64,000 bases of DNA, taken from assembly GCF_017094485.1 (NCBI RefSeq), contig NZ_CP064786.1:1178001-1242000 (forward strand). Direction: 5' to 3'. The notes below the pieces were generated by a model. The model was given only the letters and a program-made list of their open reading frames with translations, searched no databases and was not told the DNA's origin. The position numbers were made by a program, and so were the translations under genes. This document shows, piece by piece, positions 1 to 7,954 of the stretch; the first letter of the stretch is position 1, and each line of letters starts with the position of its first letter. The DNA is from Natranaeroarchaeum sulfidigenes. Its GTDB lineage: Archaea > Halobacteriota > Halobacteria > Halobacteriales > Natronoarchaeaceae.

Positions 1-486
1 CCCAAGAGCGATGCTCGCTGACCCGGGCAAAGAGATGCCGACTTCAGCTAGCGCCGCCCCGGCGTACTCGCCAAAGCCAACGAGATAAAAGGCTGACGCG
101 AACACGAGCCCCAGCCAGAGACTGATCCCGACGATTGCGCCGTACACTGATCCAAGCCCGCGGGAGATGAAGTAGTAGCCGCCGCCGCTTCTGGGCATCG
201 CCGTCGCCAGTTCTGACGCGGGTAAGGCGACCAGGAGTGCAACGACGCCGCCGATCGCGAAGGACACAGCAGCAGCCGGGCCTGCCTCACCCGCTGCAAG
301 CCCGGGAAAGACGAAGATACCCGCACCGATCATCGTCCCGACACCGATCGCGAGGCCACCGACGAGGCCGATCGTTCGTTCAAGCTCGGTGTCATCGTGA
401 ACAGTCGCCTCCTCGGTCATCTCGACATCGTCCACTGCTGGAGGGTCTCCTTCGCCTGCTCTTCCCTCGTCGAGAGGTCTGTCCAT
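1..486 (-). CDS. APC-family amino-acid permease (N-terminal part, cut by window edge)
   Basis: The reading frame runs from an ATG at 486 to the left edge, 162 codons without a stop. It starts with an acidic cytoplasmic tail of about 35 residues, then the family signature [20 protein letters not shown] in transmembrane helix 1, a second helix, the SGGGYYF segment, and two further helices. This is the typical N-terminus of the amino acid-polyamine-organocation transporters that import amino acids across the cell membrane. The missing C-terminal part lies outside the window, so substrate cannot be judged. The IS6 element begins only about 50 bp upstream of this start and may have replaced or separated part of the promoter. 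Confidence 0.85.
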   Translation of the reverse strand, partial: MDRPLDEGRAGEGDPPAVDDVEMTEEATVHDDTELERTIGLVGGLAIGVGTMIGAGIFVFPGLAAGEAGPAAAVSFAIGGVVALLVALPASELATAMPRSGGGYYFISRGLGSVYGAIVGISLWLGLVFASAFYLVGFGEYAGAALAEVGISLPGSASIALG

Positions 487-535
487 ACAGGAAGAGATTG
501 CGTGAGGGTTATAAAACACGGGGAGGGCTGGCGGC

Positions 536-1227
536 GGTGTTCAGATACGGATTGAAAGATGAGGCGGTGCGTTTTCAAAGTGTTCTATGCCCGAAAACGC
601 CCGCCTCATCGGTAGTATTGACCAGATTGACGTAGAGTTTGTTGAACGCGAAGCGACACCGGAACTGCTCATGAAACTTGGTATTCAGCTCCATCTTACT
701 GGACTATCACTTTCGAATATCGTTTCCATTCTCGAAGTATTCGGTGTCAAACGGGCTCGGTCAACCGTACACAACAGGGTTCACAAGGCAGATCTACAGC
801 CCGAAGCTGGTCAAAGTCCGGATCACGTTGCGGTTGATGAAACCGTGATCCGACTCAATGGACAGCAGTACTGGCTGTATGCGGCTGTTGATCCGGAAAC
901 AAACGAATTACTCCATACAGAGCTTGAATCAACTACTACGACCGTCCTTGCTCAGTCGTTTCTTGCCACAGTACGGGAGAAACACGATGTCGAAGACGCG
1001 GTGTTTCTCGTCAATGGCGCAAGCTCGCTCCAAACAGCCTGCTCACGACACGGCCTCGATTTCAGTTACGAAAAACGAGGAAATCGGAATAGTGTTGAAC
1101 GTATCTTTCGGGAGGTAAAACGACGAACTTCTTCGTTTAGTAATAGCTTTAGCCACGCCGAACCAGAAACTGCTGACAACTGGCTCAGATCGTTCGCCTT
1201 CGCATGGAATCAGCTTATCTGAACACC
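536..1227 (+). mobile_element. IS6-family insertion sequence, about 0.69 kb, with matching terminal inverted repeats
   Basis: The ends are perfect inverted repeats: ggtgttcagata at 536-547 and tatctgaacacc at 1216-1227. They enclose a single transposase gene whose stop codon lies inside the right repeat. I see no matching 8-bp target duplication (left flank ctggcggc, right flank cccgcctg), which suggests a rearrangement or adjacent deletion after insertion. A shortened relative with the same ends lies at 28918-29115. Confidence 0.85.
587..1222 (+). CDS. IS6-family transposase with a substituted catalytic residue
   Basis: This 211-residue protein has the layout of haloarchaeal IS6 DDE transposases: an N-terminal HTH-like part, then the RNase-H-like catalytic core. 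The first acidic residue is visible as D84 in VAVDETVIRL, and the last as E171 in NRNSVERIFREVKRR, followed by the family-typical SSFSNSFSH segment. At the second position the family has Asp (usually VFLVDGA or VDDA) but here the codon is aat, giving N143 in VFLVNGA. From what is known of DDE chemistry this should abolish strand transfer, so the copy is probably catalytically dead although the frame is open. The start ATG lies 40 bp inside the left inverted repeat and is conserved in the deleted copy at 29 kb. Confidence 0.9.
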   Translation: MPENARLIGSIDQIDVEFVEREATPELLMKLGIQLHLTGLSLSNIVSILEVFGVKRARSTVHNRVHKADLQPEAGQSPDHVAVDETVIRLNGQQYWLYAAVDPETNELLHTELESTTTTVLAQSFLATVREKHDVEDAVFLVNGASSLQTACSRHGLDFSYEKRGNRNSVERIFREVKRRTSSFSNSFSHAEPETADNWLRSFAFAWNQLI

Positions 1228-1480
1228 CCCGCCTGAGGGCCGGTCGTTGCAGAGTATCTGTGAGACGATGACGGCGTGGACGAATCGCGGGGCGATTCGT
1301 TCGCACACCAGAAATCTCTGATTTCTGGGGACGCTGTATCCCCGCCCTACTGCGCTACTCGGTCGCATTGCTCCCTGCGTTGTCGTCCGAGAGACGCAGT
1401 CTCTCGTGATCACGAGAATCTTCGATTCTCGAACGACTCCTTGAGGACGGGGCATTAGCACCTGGATTTTCGGTAAACCA
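1228..1480 (-). mobile_element. hairpin array, possible relic of an IS200/IS605-IS1341 (tnpB) element end
   Basis: No credible gene lies between the IS6 element and 1567. Four perfect short hairpins follow each other, each with an 8-9 bp stem and a 3-base loop: 1281-1299, 1308-1328, 1388-1406 and 1413-1431. A weaker one sits at 1327-1343. On the minus strand the segment opens with gccccgtcctcaaggag and closes with gagtagggcgggg, which can pair over a long distance. I recall this pattern from the 3' end and omega-RNA region of haloarchaeal IS1341 tnpB genes. No TnpB coding sequence remains. The assignment is an inference from memory, not a database match. Confidence 0.35.
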
Positions 1481-1566
1481 TGCCTCAGGGAGCGGCCAAC
1501 GGCGGCGAGTAGGAAGGGGTAGTTCACACCTGAAAGAGTTATACCGTTCACCGGCTGAGTAAAAAT

Positions 1567-2658
1567 ATGGATAGAAACGACGTAGAAGTCGGAATCGTCG
1601 GGCTCGGAAATATCGCGCGACACCACGCGAACAAACTCGTGGACGCGGGCGCGACGATAGTCGGTGGCGTCGACATCAGTGAAGAGGCCAGAGCGGGATT
1701 CTCCGAGGAGTATAACGTGCCTACCTACGAGGACCACACGGAACTTTTCGAGCAGATCGACGCCGTCATCGTCACTACGCCGAACCGGTTCCACGAGGAG
1801 TATGCGGTCGACGCGCTCGAAGCGGGGCTCGACGTCCTCCTCGAAAAGCCATTGGCACACTCCCTCGAAAGCGCCGAGCGGATCGCGGCGGCAGCGCGTG
1901 ATGCCGAGGGGTTCTGTATGGTCGGTTTTCACAGCCGATTCCACCATCAGGCACGGATTATTAAGGAGGAAGCGGAGTCGGGAACGTTCGGTGATGTCTC
2001 TCACGTCGAGGCGAACTACATTCGTCGTCGCGGGATCCCAGGACGCGGGTCGTGGTTTACCAACAAATCGGTGTCCGGTGGCGGTGCCCTGATCGATATC
2101 GGCGTTCACGCGCTCGATCTCGCACTACACTGTCTCGATTATCCGGAAGTCGTCGAAGTCAGCGGCCAGACGCGTGCCGAGTTCGGTACGGACGAGGAGT
2201 ACTCCTACGTGACGATGTGGGGCGAGGATCGCGGTGCAGACGAGTTCGACGTCGATGACTCCGTGACTGCGCTGATCCGGTGTGCGGACGGCCAGACGAT
2301 ATCGCTGGAAGCCGCGTGGGCGACGAACCGACCGCCGAGCCAGGAGTTCTACGTTCGCGGTACGGATGGAGGCGCGCGTTTTGACAAGGCCACCGGCGAC
2401 CTGACCCTGTACGACGCCGACCAGCGCGGCGCGCAAAATCTGAAAACGACGGACGTCGAGGTACAGGAGCACAACGCACACACTGAAGAGCAGGCGGCAT
2501 TTCTGGACGCTGTCGCTACCGGTCAGCCCCCCGAGCTGAACACCGTCGAGGAAGCCCTCACCGTCCAGCGGATCATCGACGCGATCTATCGCTCTAGCGA
2601 GACCGGTCGCGCGGTCGAAATCGATGACGAAGTCGGGACAGAGCTACTGGCAGACTAG
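1567..2658 (+). CDS. Gfo/Idh/MocA-family oxidoreductase
   Basis: A 363-residue cytoplasmic NAD(P)-dependent sugar or inositol dehydrogenase of the Gfo/Idh/MocA family. The Rossmann nucleotide-binding loop GIVGLGNIA is at residues 9-17. The family EKP motif is at 93-95 (LLEKPLAHS), and the catalytic DxGxH motif is at 177-181 (ALIDIGVHALDL). Length is normal for the family. The ATG at 1567 follows a short AT-rich stretch (gagttatacc) about 30 bases upstream, as expected for a leaderless haloarchaeal message. The next gene, a TIM-barrel isomerase, starts 44 bp downstream in the same direction, so the two probably act in the same sugar-modification or catabolic route. The substrate cannot be read from the sequence. 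Confidence 0.9.
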   Translation: MDRNDVEVGIVGLGNIARHHANKLVDAGATIVGGVDISEEARAGFSEEYNVPTYEDHTELFEQIDAVIVTTPNRFHEEYAVDALEAGLDVLLEKPLAHSLESAERIAAAARDAEGFCMVGFHSRFHHQARIIKEEAESGTFGDVSHVEANYIRRRGIPGRGSWFTNKSVSGGGALIDIGVHALDLALHCLDYPEVVEVSGQTRAEFGTDEEYSYVTMWGEDRGADEFDVDDSVTALIRCADGQTISLEAAWATNRPPSQEFYVRGTDGGARFDKATGDLTLYDADQRGAQNLKTTDVEVQEHNAHTEEQAAFLDAVATGQPPELNTVEEALTVQRIIDAIYRSSETGRAVEIDDEVGTELLAD

Positions 2659-2702
2659 CGCCTCTCCGAAGTTTTTTCTCCGTGACTGCTGATGGTTCAC
2701 CT

Positions 2703-3671
2703 ATGGAGATTGGTGTCCATACCCCACCGCTTTACGACAGATCCTTCGGTGAAGCGCTCGCGTATCTCGATGACATTGGTGTCGACGCCGTCGAACCCGG
2801 CGTCGGCGGGTGGCCGGGTGACGACCATCTCGACCGGAGAGCACACCTCGATGACGAGGACGCCCAGTCCGAACTCGCCGAGCTGCTCGACGAGCACGAC
2901 ATGCGGATCAGCGCGCTTGCAACCCATAATAATCCGATCCACCCGGACGACGAGCGCGCTGCAGAGGCGGATACGGAACTCCGTGAGGCGATCGAACTCG
3001 CTGGACAGCTCGATGTGAACACGGTGACGTGCTTCTCGGGACTACCTGCTGGTAGTCCGAACGACGAGACCCCGAACTGGGTTACTGCTCCCTGGCCGGG
3101 CGAGCACGCGGAAGCTCATGAGTACCAGTGGGAGGAAGTAGCAATTCCTTACTGGTCGGAGATCGCCGAGCATGCGGCTACCCACAGTGTTGATGTCGCC
3201 ATCGAAATGCATCCCAACATGCTCGTCTACGAGCCACACGGCCTGCTACGCCTGCGCGAAGCAACTAACGAGCGGATCGGCGCGAACTTCGACCCATCAC
3301 ATCTGTACTGGCAGGGAATCGAGATCACGGATGCGATCCGATTGCTGGGCGAAGAGGATGCAATTCATCACTTCCACGCCAAGGATACTCGGGTCTACGA
3401 GGAGCAGGCCCGCGAGAAGGGAGTCCTCGACACGACGCCGTACACTGAGGAAGCCGAGCGGTCGTGGCTGTTCCGCTCGATCGGCTACGGTCACGGGGAA
3501 CTGCACTGGAAGGATGTCGTCTCGACGCTCCGGATGGTCGGCTACGACGGTGCGCTCTCGATCGAGCACGAGGACTCGCTGACCTCCTCGATAGAGGGTC
3601 TAGAGAAGGCAGTCGAGATGCTCGACCGAGCTGTCTTCGACTCCCAACCCGGTGACGCTTTCTGGGCGTGA
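2703..3671 (+). CDS. sugar phosphate isomerase/epimerase (xylose isomerase-like TIM barrel)
   Basis: A 322-residue protein of the AP-endonuclease-2/IolE-like TIM-barrel family. Metal- and substrate-binding segments typical of the fold are visible: AIEMHPNMLVYEP, GANFDPSHLYWQGI, HHFHAKDTR and, near the end, ALSIEHEDSL. I use the ATG at 2703 (MEIGVHTPPLYDRSF) because the first beta strand begins directly there. A GTG at 2682 would add seven unlikely residues. It follows a Gfo/Idh/MocA dehydrogenase on the same strand with a short gap, a pairing common in inositol or rare-sugar pathways. The exact reaction is not determinable here. Confidence 0.88.
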   Translation: MEIGVHTPPLYDRSFGEALAYLDDIGVDAVEPGVGGWPGDDHLDRRAHLDDEDAQSELAELLDEHDMRISALATHNNPIHPDDERAAEADTELREAIELAGQLDVNTVTCFSGLPAGSPNDETPNWVTAPWPGEHAEAHEYQWEEVAIPYWSEIAEHAATHSVDVAIEMHPNMLVYEPHGLLRLREATNERIGANFDPSHLYWQGIEITDAIRLLGEEDAIHHFHAKDTRVYEEQAREKGVLDTTPYTEEAERSWLFRSIGYGHGELHWKDVVSTLRMVGYDGALSIEHEDSLTSSIEGLEKAVEMLDRAVFDSQPGDAFWA

Positions 3672-3835
3672 GTCGACAGTAATCTTTCCATTCTATCCCG
3701 TTGTTACCAGTAACGCAACGTTAGTACCCGATAGTTTCAATCACTTGCAGGTAGTAGCCGACCCCGTTCATTTACTTTCCATCACTCTGATATAACGCCG
3801 GGCTTATAATGGTGGACTAATGAGATTCTCCCGGT

Positions 3836-4342
3836 ATGGCAGTAGATAGTGCGGATATCGAGGACGGATCAGGAGTGGGAAAAAAGATAGAGCAACGTAT
3901 ACGTCGGCTCGAAGAGATCCTTAAGCGGCCGCGCACGCAACAGCATATCGGACGGTCGGCAGGACTATTTTTGGTGGCAGGTATCGGCTTCGGCGTAAGC
4001 GGTCTGCTGGTCGGAGCACTTTCCGGTGTGGCCGGTATCAATTCGTTCGCGGCACAAACTGCGCTCGGGTTCGCCGTCCTGTTACTGCCCCTCGTTGCAC
4101 TTGGGACCGGAACGCTGACTGGACTGACGTTCAACGCAGAGCGAGAAGCCGTGTTGCTGGCAGCGGGTCTCGGCGCAGCGTTCGGGTCCGTCGTTACGAG
4201 TCTTGTCGTGTATCTGCTCGCACTCCTCGTCGACATCGGCGGAATCGGTGCAACGCTATCAGTCGGGGCACTCGCCGGTATCAGCATCGGGACGGCGGTG
4301 ACGGCAGTACTGGCAGCATTGATCACGAGCCTCGTCAGGTGA
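3836..4342 (+). CDS. conserved membrane protein, four predicted helices
   Basis: I do not recognise the family. The 168-residue protein starts with about 40 charged residues containing a short amphipathic stretch (KKIEQRIRRLEEILKRP). Four hydrophobic, Gly/Ala/Ser-rich segments follow, at about 45-68, 76-98, 108-133 and 140-166. It is a small polytopic membrane protein with its N-terminus probably in the cytoplasm. It stands alone, with 164 bp to the upstream gene and 220 bp to the next. The start ATG follows an AT-rich segment (gggcttataatgg) by about 25 bases, which fits a leaderless promoter. Confidence 0.7.
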   Translation: MAVDSADIEDGSGVGKKIEQRIRRLEEILKRPRTQQHIGRSAGLFLVAGIGFGVSGLLVGALSGVAGINSFAAQTALGFAVLLLPLVALGTGTLTGLTFNAEREAVLLAAGLGAAFGSVVTSLVVYLLALLVDIGGIGATLSVGALAGISIGTAVTAVLAALITSLVR

Positions 4343-4562
4343 ACTACCCACCCTACTTAGCCACAGGCGTGGCTTCCCTGAGGATTGGATCGTCTCGCCC
4401 CTTCTGATAGAATACCGACTAGTTGTCTACCGTTGACATGGTAACTATTACACTGTTCTAGAGGACCTAATAGCACCGATACCAGCCTGATCCATGCTAG
4501 CGCTTCTCTATAATTATCTGTAATCTGAAAGGTTTTTATCCCCGCGGACCATAGGAGTTGAT

Positions 4563-4835
4563 ATGACAATCCCACCACAGCCAAAGCAGGGACTGCCGTC
4601 GCGACCGACCGAACCACCAACGCTCGAGGGCATGGTTGCGCTCCTTGGGCTCATCATCGGTGTTTTCGCCGTAATGAGCTATCCGGTCGCAAGCGCCATG
4701 GCGATCGTCACAGTCCTCGGTTCCGTACTGGGTATTCGGTACCACCTCGCGAACCGGTCAGAGGCGGATCGACGTCGGACACGAACCATTCACATTCCCG
4801 GTATCGGAGCAATCGAATATCGAATTACGGCGTGA
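4563..4835 (+). CDS. small membrane protein, two predicted helices
   Basis: A 90-residue protein with a Pro-rich, soluble N-terminus (about 22 residues) and two adjoining hydrophobic segments (about 24-45 and 47-62). An arginine-rich stretch (NRSEADRRRTRT) and a short strand-like C-terminus follow. I do not recognise the family. The ATG at 4563 lies about 25 bases after gaaaggtttttatcccc, a plausible TATA region. The small size leaves some doubt, but codon use and the promoter position support a real gene. Confidence 0.6.
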   Translation: MTIPPQPKQGLPSRPTEPPTLEGMVALLGLIIGVFAVMSYPVASAMAIVTVLGSVLGIRYHLANRSEADRRRTRTIHIPGIGAIEYRITA

Positions 4836-4929
4836 TCAACGCGGAAACGCCACCGACCGATCCTGGCGGATGCGTGGGTCTCCACGACGTACCAAACTAC
4901 TAATTACCGGACACACCGAACTTGGACCT

Positions 4930-6042
4930 ATGACACTGCAGGTCGGCGTACTCGGCTATCGGTTCATGGGACAGGCTCACGCGAACGCGCTGGCGCGGCT
5001 ACCGATGTTTTTCGAGGACGCACCGGACGTCGAGCGCGACGTCCTGATCGGGCGCGACGAGGCAGCACTGGATAGCGCCGCCGACCAGTTAGGTTTTGAT
5101 AGAACATCGACCGACTGGGAAGCCGAGATCGACGAGGTCGATGTGTTCTACAACCTCGGTCCGAATCACGTCCACGCCGAACCCTCAATTGCCGCGCTGG
5201 AATCGGGGACTCCCGTCTTCTGTGAGAAGCCGCTGGCACCAACGCTTGATGTCGCAGCGGAGATGGCGCAAGTGGCACGCGATGCTGATGTGCCCGCCGG
5301 GAGCGCGTTCAACTACCGCTTCGTCCCCGCAATTCGCTACGCGAAGGGATTGATCGAGGACGGCAAGCTGGGGGAAATCCACCACGTTCGTGGTCGGTAT
5401 CTCCAGGACTGGCTCGTCGATCCCGACGCGCCGTGGTCCTGGCGGAACGACGCAGAGCTAGCGGGCAGCGGCGCGCTGGGCGACCTCGGGAGCCACACGA
5501 TCGACCTCGCACGCTTCCTCGTCGGCGAGCAGGCAGGCGAGATCGAACGGATCTCGGGTCACCTACAGACGTTCGTCGACGAGCGGCCGGTCGAGGGGGG
5601 CGACGAGACGCGGTCGGTTACGGTCGACGACGCTTACTCAGCACAGGTCGAGTTCGAGAGTGGAGCGATGGGAACCTTCGAGGCTTCACGCTTTGCCAAC
5701 GGTCACAAGAACGACCACACGATCGAGATTCAGGGTTCGAAGGGGAGTCTGAAGTTCTCGCTCGAACGGCTCAACGAGCTAGAGGTATTACGGGAGGACT
5801 CGCGGGGCTACGAGACAATCCTCGTTACGGACGAGACCGATCCCTATATCGAGCACTGGTGGCCGCCGGGCCACGTTATCGGCTGGGAGCACACCTTCGT
5901 TCACGAGAACTACGAGTTCCTCTCTGCGGTCGCCGACGGCGGCGAGTTCGAGCCCAGCTTCGAGGACGGGCTTGCCGCTCAGCAAGTGCTGGATGCGATC
6001 GAGCGAAGCGACGCCACGGGAGAGTGGGTCACCGTGGAGTAG
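4930..6042 (+). CDS. Gfo/Idh/MocA-family oxidoreductase (second copy)
   Basis: A 370-residue paralogue family member of the gene at 1567. The nucleotide-binding loop GVLGYRFMGQAH is at residues 6-17, the EKP motif is at 99-101 (FCEKPLAPT), and a DxGSH motif lies in SGALGDLGSHTIDLARFL. The in-frame ATG at 4870 would add 20 residues ahead of the first Rossmann strand, so I use the ATG at 4930. It begins MTLQVGVLGY and follows a suitable AT-rich region (actactaattacc). It probably reduces or oxidises a sugar or inositol derivative in the cytoplasm. With the first copy and the isomerase it forms a small carbohydrate-related neighbourhood, although it is separated from them by two membrane-protein genes. 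Confidence 0.9.
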   Translation: MTLQVGVLGYRFMGQAHANALARLPMFFEDAPDVERDVLIGRDEAALDSAADQLGFDRTSTDWEAEIDEVDVFYNLGPNHVHAEPSIAALESGTPVFCEKPLAPTLDVAAEMAQVARDADVPAGSAFNYRFVPAIRYAKGLIEDGKLGEIHHVRGRYLQDWLVDPDAPWSWRNDAELAGSGALGDLGSHTIDLARFLVGEQAGEIERISGHLQTFVDERPVEGGDETRSVTVDDAYSAQVEFESGAMGTFEASRFANGHKNDHTIEIQGSKGSLKFSLERLNELEVLREDSRGYETILVTDETDPYIEHWWPPGHVIGWEHTFVHENYEFLSAVADGGEFEPSFEDGLAAQQVLDAIERSDATGEWVTVE

Positions 6043-6051
6043 CCAGCGCTC

Positions 6052-6903
6052 CTATGACTCTAGCTCCCCGTCGTCTGTGATGATCGTATCCACAAGCGAT
6101 AACGGCGTCGCGTCGTAGCCGGGGTTCTCGATGTCGAACCCTTCCGCTGGCTCCCGCATCACCTCGCTAACGGGTCGATACTCGTTCTCGAAGACGAACC
6201 GCTTGCCAACGATCTTCGAGCTGGCACCGACGGCCACCATCGGTGTCCCGACTTCGTTGGCAGTTGCTGCAAGCGGGAACGTCCCGATCCGGTTGTACAT
6301 GTTGTCGTCCACGATCGACGTGATTCCCGTGATGACCCGGTCACACTCGGGTAGGTGGTGGCCAGCAGCGCTATCGACGATCAGATGCGTTTCGATGCCG
6401 TCGAGTCCGGCCAGTCGACGCGCTGTCCGGCGACCAAGATAGCGTGGCCGTGCCTCCGTCACGTAAACTTCGAGCTCACGCCCGTCCTCGACGGCCCGTT
6501 CCAGCCCTGCGAGTACGGTCGAGGAGTAATCGTGTGTCAGTATCGTCGAGCCGTCCTCGAACAGCGGTACCGCATTCGCTGCGGCGTCCTGTTTCTCGCG
6601 CCGAACGTTTTCGATCACTGTATCGACTGTCGACCGCGTAACGGCTTTGGCATCCTCGACATCCGTGAGGTCAGCAGTGCTGACTGCGTCCACGATATCG
6701 GCCATCGCGTTCTGGAGGATTGCGTGTGATGGATTCGCCCGGCGAAGGACGCTTGCGTTACGTTCCAGATCACGCTCGTACTCCTCTACGGTCGTCACTT
6801 CCCTGTCGGCGACCGTCAGAAGCGCCCGGGCGGCTTTGATAGCGACGTTCGAGGCGCTGTGTGTCTGCATGTCTGCGATCTCTTCGACTGTCTCGTCGAT
6901 CAT
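6052..6903 (-). CDS. eIF2B-alpha/ribose-1,5-bisphosphate isomerase family protein
   Basis: A 283-residue member of the eIF2B alpha/beta/delta family. Family landmarks are ILTHDYSSTVLAGLERA, YVTEARPRYLGRRTARRL, HLIVDSAAG and MYNRIGTFPLAATANEVG. In ribose-1,5-bisphosphate isomerases of the archaeal AMP pathway the first landmark normally holds a catalytic Cys (THC-type). Here it is THDYSS, as in the regulatory eIF2B alpha subunits (THxYS). I therefore call the family but not the isomerase reaction. It converges on the Gfo/Idh/MocA gene with a 9-bp gap. The small membrane-protein gene at 6979 diverges from it. Confidence 0.82.
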   Translation of the reverse strand: MIDETVEEIADMQTHSASNVAIKAARALLTVADREVTTVEEYERDLERNASVLRRANPSHAILQNAMADIVDAVSTADLTDVEDAKAVTRSTVDTVIENVRREKQDAAANAVPLFEDGSTILTHDYSSTVLAGLERAVEDGRELEVYVTEARPRYLGRRTARRLAGLDGIETHLIVDSAAGHHLPECDRVITGITSIVDDNMYNRIGTFPLAATANEVGTPMVAVGASSKIVGKRFVFENEYRPVSEVMREPAEGFDIENPGYDATPLSLVDTIITDDGELES

Positions 6904-6978
6904 GTCGGATTATTCATTGCACGGAGCCATAGCACTTGCGGGGGTCGATTGAAGTCCCGCGCCGATCACAGATCACGT

Positions 6979-7170
6979 ATGGGACTGACCGACGATCCCG
7001 AACTCGTAATCGGTGTGGCATTGATGATGCTCGGCAGCGTCACACTGATCGCTTCGACGACAGGTATGGATCTCCCCTTGCTCGGACTCGTTCTTGCAAC
7101 ACTGCTGTTGGCGGTCGGGACCCTTCTTGTCGGCCTCGATTTCGGGCTGTTTTCGGACAAACAGCCGTAG
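6979..7170 (+). CDS. small two-helix membrane protein
   Basis: A 63-residue, strongly hydrophobic protein (MGLTDDPELVIGVALM...) with two predicted membrane helices separated by a short Thr/Gly turn, and a charged end (FSDKQP). I use the ATG at 6979 because the longer frame upstream is rich in Cys/His/Arg and unlike the rest. It ends one base before the end of another small membrane-protein gene on the opposite strand. Function unknown. Confidence 0.6.
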   Translation: MGLTDDPELVIGVALMMLGSVTLIASTTGMDLPLLGLVLATLLLAVGTLLVGLDFGLFSDKQP

Positions 7171-7359
7171 TCACACACTGGTCGTCTCGACGCGCTGTCG
7201 GAGGATCCGTATCCCGATATAAAATACGCCCGCCACGACGAACAGGAACCCGGCAAGCAATACCAGTCCAGCGTCAACGAGGAGGCCAAGGAGTAACACG
7301 AGCACGCCGAGCCCAGCGAGTAGCTTCACGATCAGATCGAGGACGCCCAGTTCGGCCAT
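7171..7359 (-). CDS. small two-helix membrane protein
   Basis: A 62-residue protein (MAELGVLDLIVKLLAG...) with two long hydrophobic segments and a basic C-terminal end (RILRQRVETTSV). The longer upstream frame is antisense to the zinc-binding gene at 7396 and does not look like protein, so I take the ATG at 7359. It is tail to tail with the gene ending at 7170. The two have similar size and topology and may be related, but I cannot align them convincingly by eye. Confidence 0.55.
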   Translation of the reverse strand: MAELGVLDLIVKLLAGLGVLVLLLGLLVDAGLVLLAGFLFVVAGVFYIGIRILRQRVETTSV

Positions 7360-7395
7360 CGAGACCCAGTTGAACGTACCTATGAATAAATCCCC

Positions 7396-7782
7396 ATGGC
7401 CGGGATACCTGTGCTGTCGCGAGGCGAGTGTTGGCACTGGGACAATCCTGATACCCGTCGGTGCCCTAGAGCGAATGTGGTTTCCGTAACGTACACGTGC
7501 CCCTACTGTGATACCGTCGTGGAGATCGATCGGGATGCGTATCTGGCCGACAAGTCGGTTACAAGAGAGCCCCTCGCTGGCTACGAGTATTCGTCCACCA
7601 CGGGGGCGTACGAAGACGCTGACGGCATCGAATTCGTCTGTATCGGCCGACCGGAAACGGAGTCCGGCGACGAGGGCTGTGGCCGCACGTTCTATCTCAA
7701 TTACGTCAGATTCGAGGACGGGCGGGAGCGAGATGACGGGCCCTCTCTGGAGGATACACCACGGTTTGACTTCCAACCGTAG
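7396..7782 (+). CDS. small CxxC zinc-ribbon-like protein, haloarchaeal
   Basis: The convincing part begins at a GTG at 7477 (VSVTYTCPYCDTVVEID) and runs about 100 residues. It has a CPYC knuckle near its start and a second Cys pair, FVCIGRPETESGDEGCG, around the middle, consistent with one zinc site. The ATG at 7396 gives 128 residues but adds 27 Cys/Trp/Arg-containing residues that look less coding-like, so the true start may be 7477. The C-terminus is acidic. No family name can be given. Confidence 0.6.
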   Translation: MAGIPVLSRGECWHWDNPDTRRCPRANVVSVTYTCPYCDTVVEIDRDAYLADKSVTREPLAGYEYSSTTGAYEDADGIEFVCIGRPETESGDEGCGRTFYLNYVRFEDGRERDDGPSLEDTPRFDFQP

Positions 7783-7835
7783 ACGGCCGCCGGGACGGTC
7801 CCCGTGTGCTATACCCTGACGGACAACCAGGCTAT

Positions 7836-7891
7836 AGATTTTGAAGTATGAAGATACAGTATTCGAAGTATAAAACTATAGTATTCGAAGT
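7836..7891. repeat. three tandem 12-bp repeats on a 22-bp period
   Basis: The sequence agtattcgaagt occurs at 7858-7869 and again at 7880-7891, exactly 22 bp apart. A weaker copy, agattttgaagt (9 of 12 bases), sits exactly 22 bp before the first, at 7836-7847. The block is AT-rich and lies between the 3' ends of the gene at 7396 and glyA. A spacing of two helical turns suggests binding sites on one face of the DNA. The function is unknown. Confidence 0.6.
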
Positions 7892-7954
7892 CAGGTGAGT
7901 CCACCACCGCGTCGTCACCCCGGCTCTTACCGGACAGCAAAAAGACCGGTGGAG

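Noticed and set aside
1281-1431. CRISPR array
   Set aside because: The hairpins differ in sequence and there are no equal spacers between identical repeats. I find no CRISPR array or cas gene anywhere in the window.
1210-2109. 299-residue open frame on the minus strand
   Set aside because: It is antisense to the Gfo/Idh/MocA gene, whose motifs are clear. Long antisense frames are expected in GC-rich haloarchaeal coding sequence.
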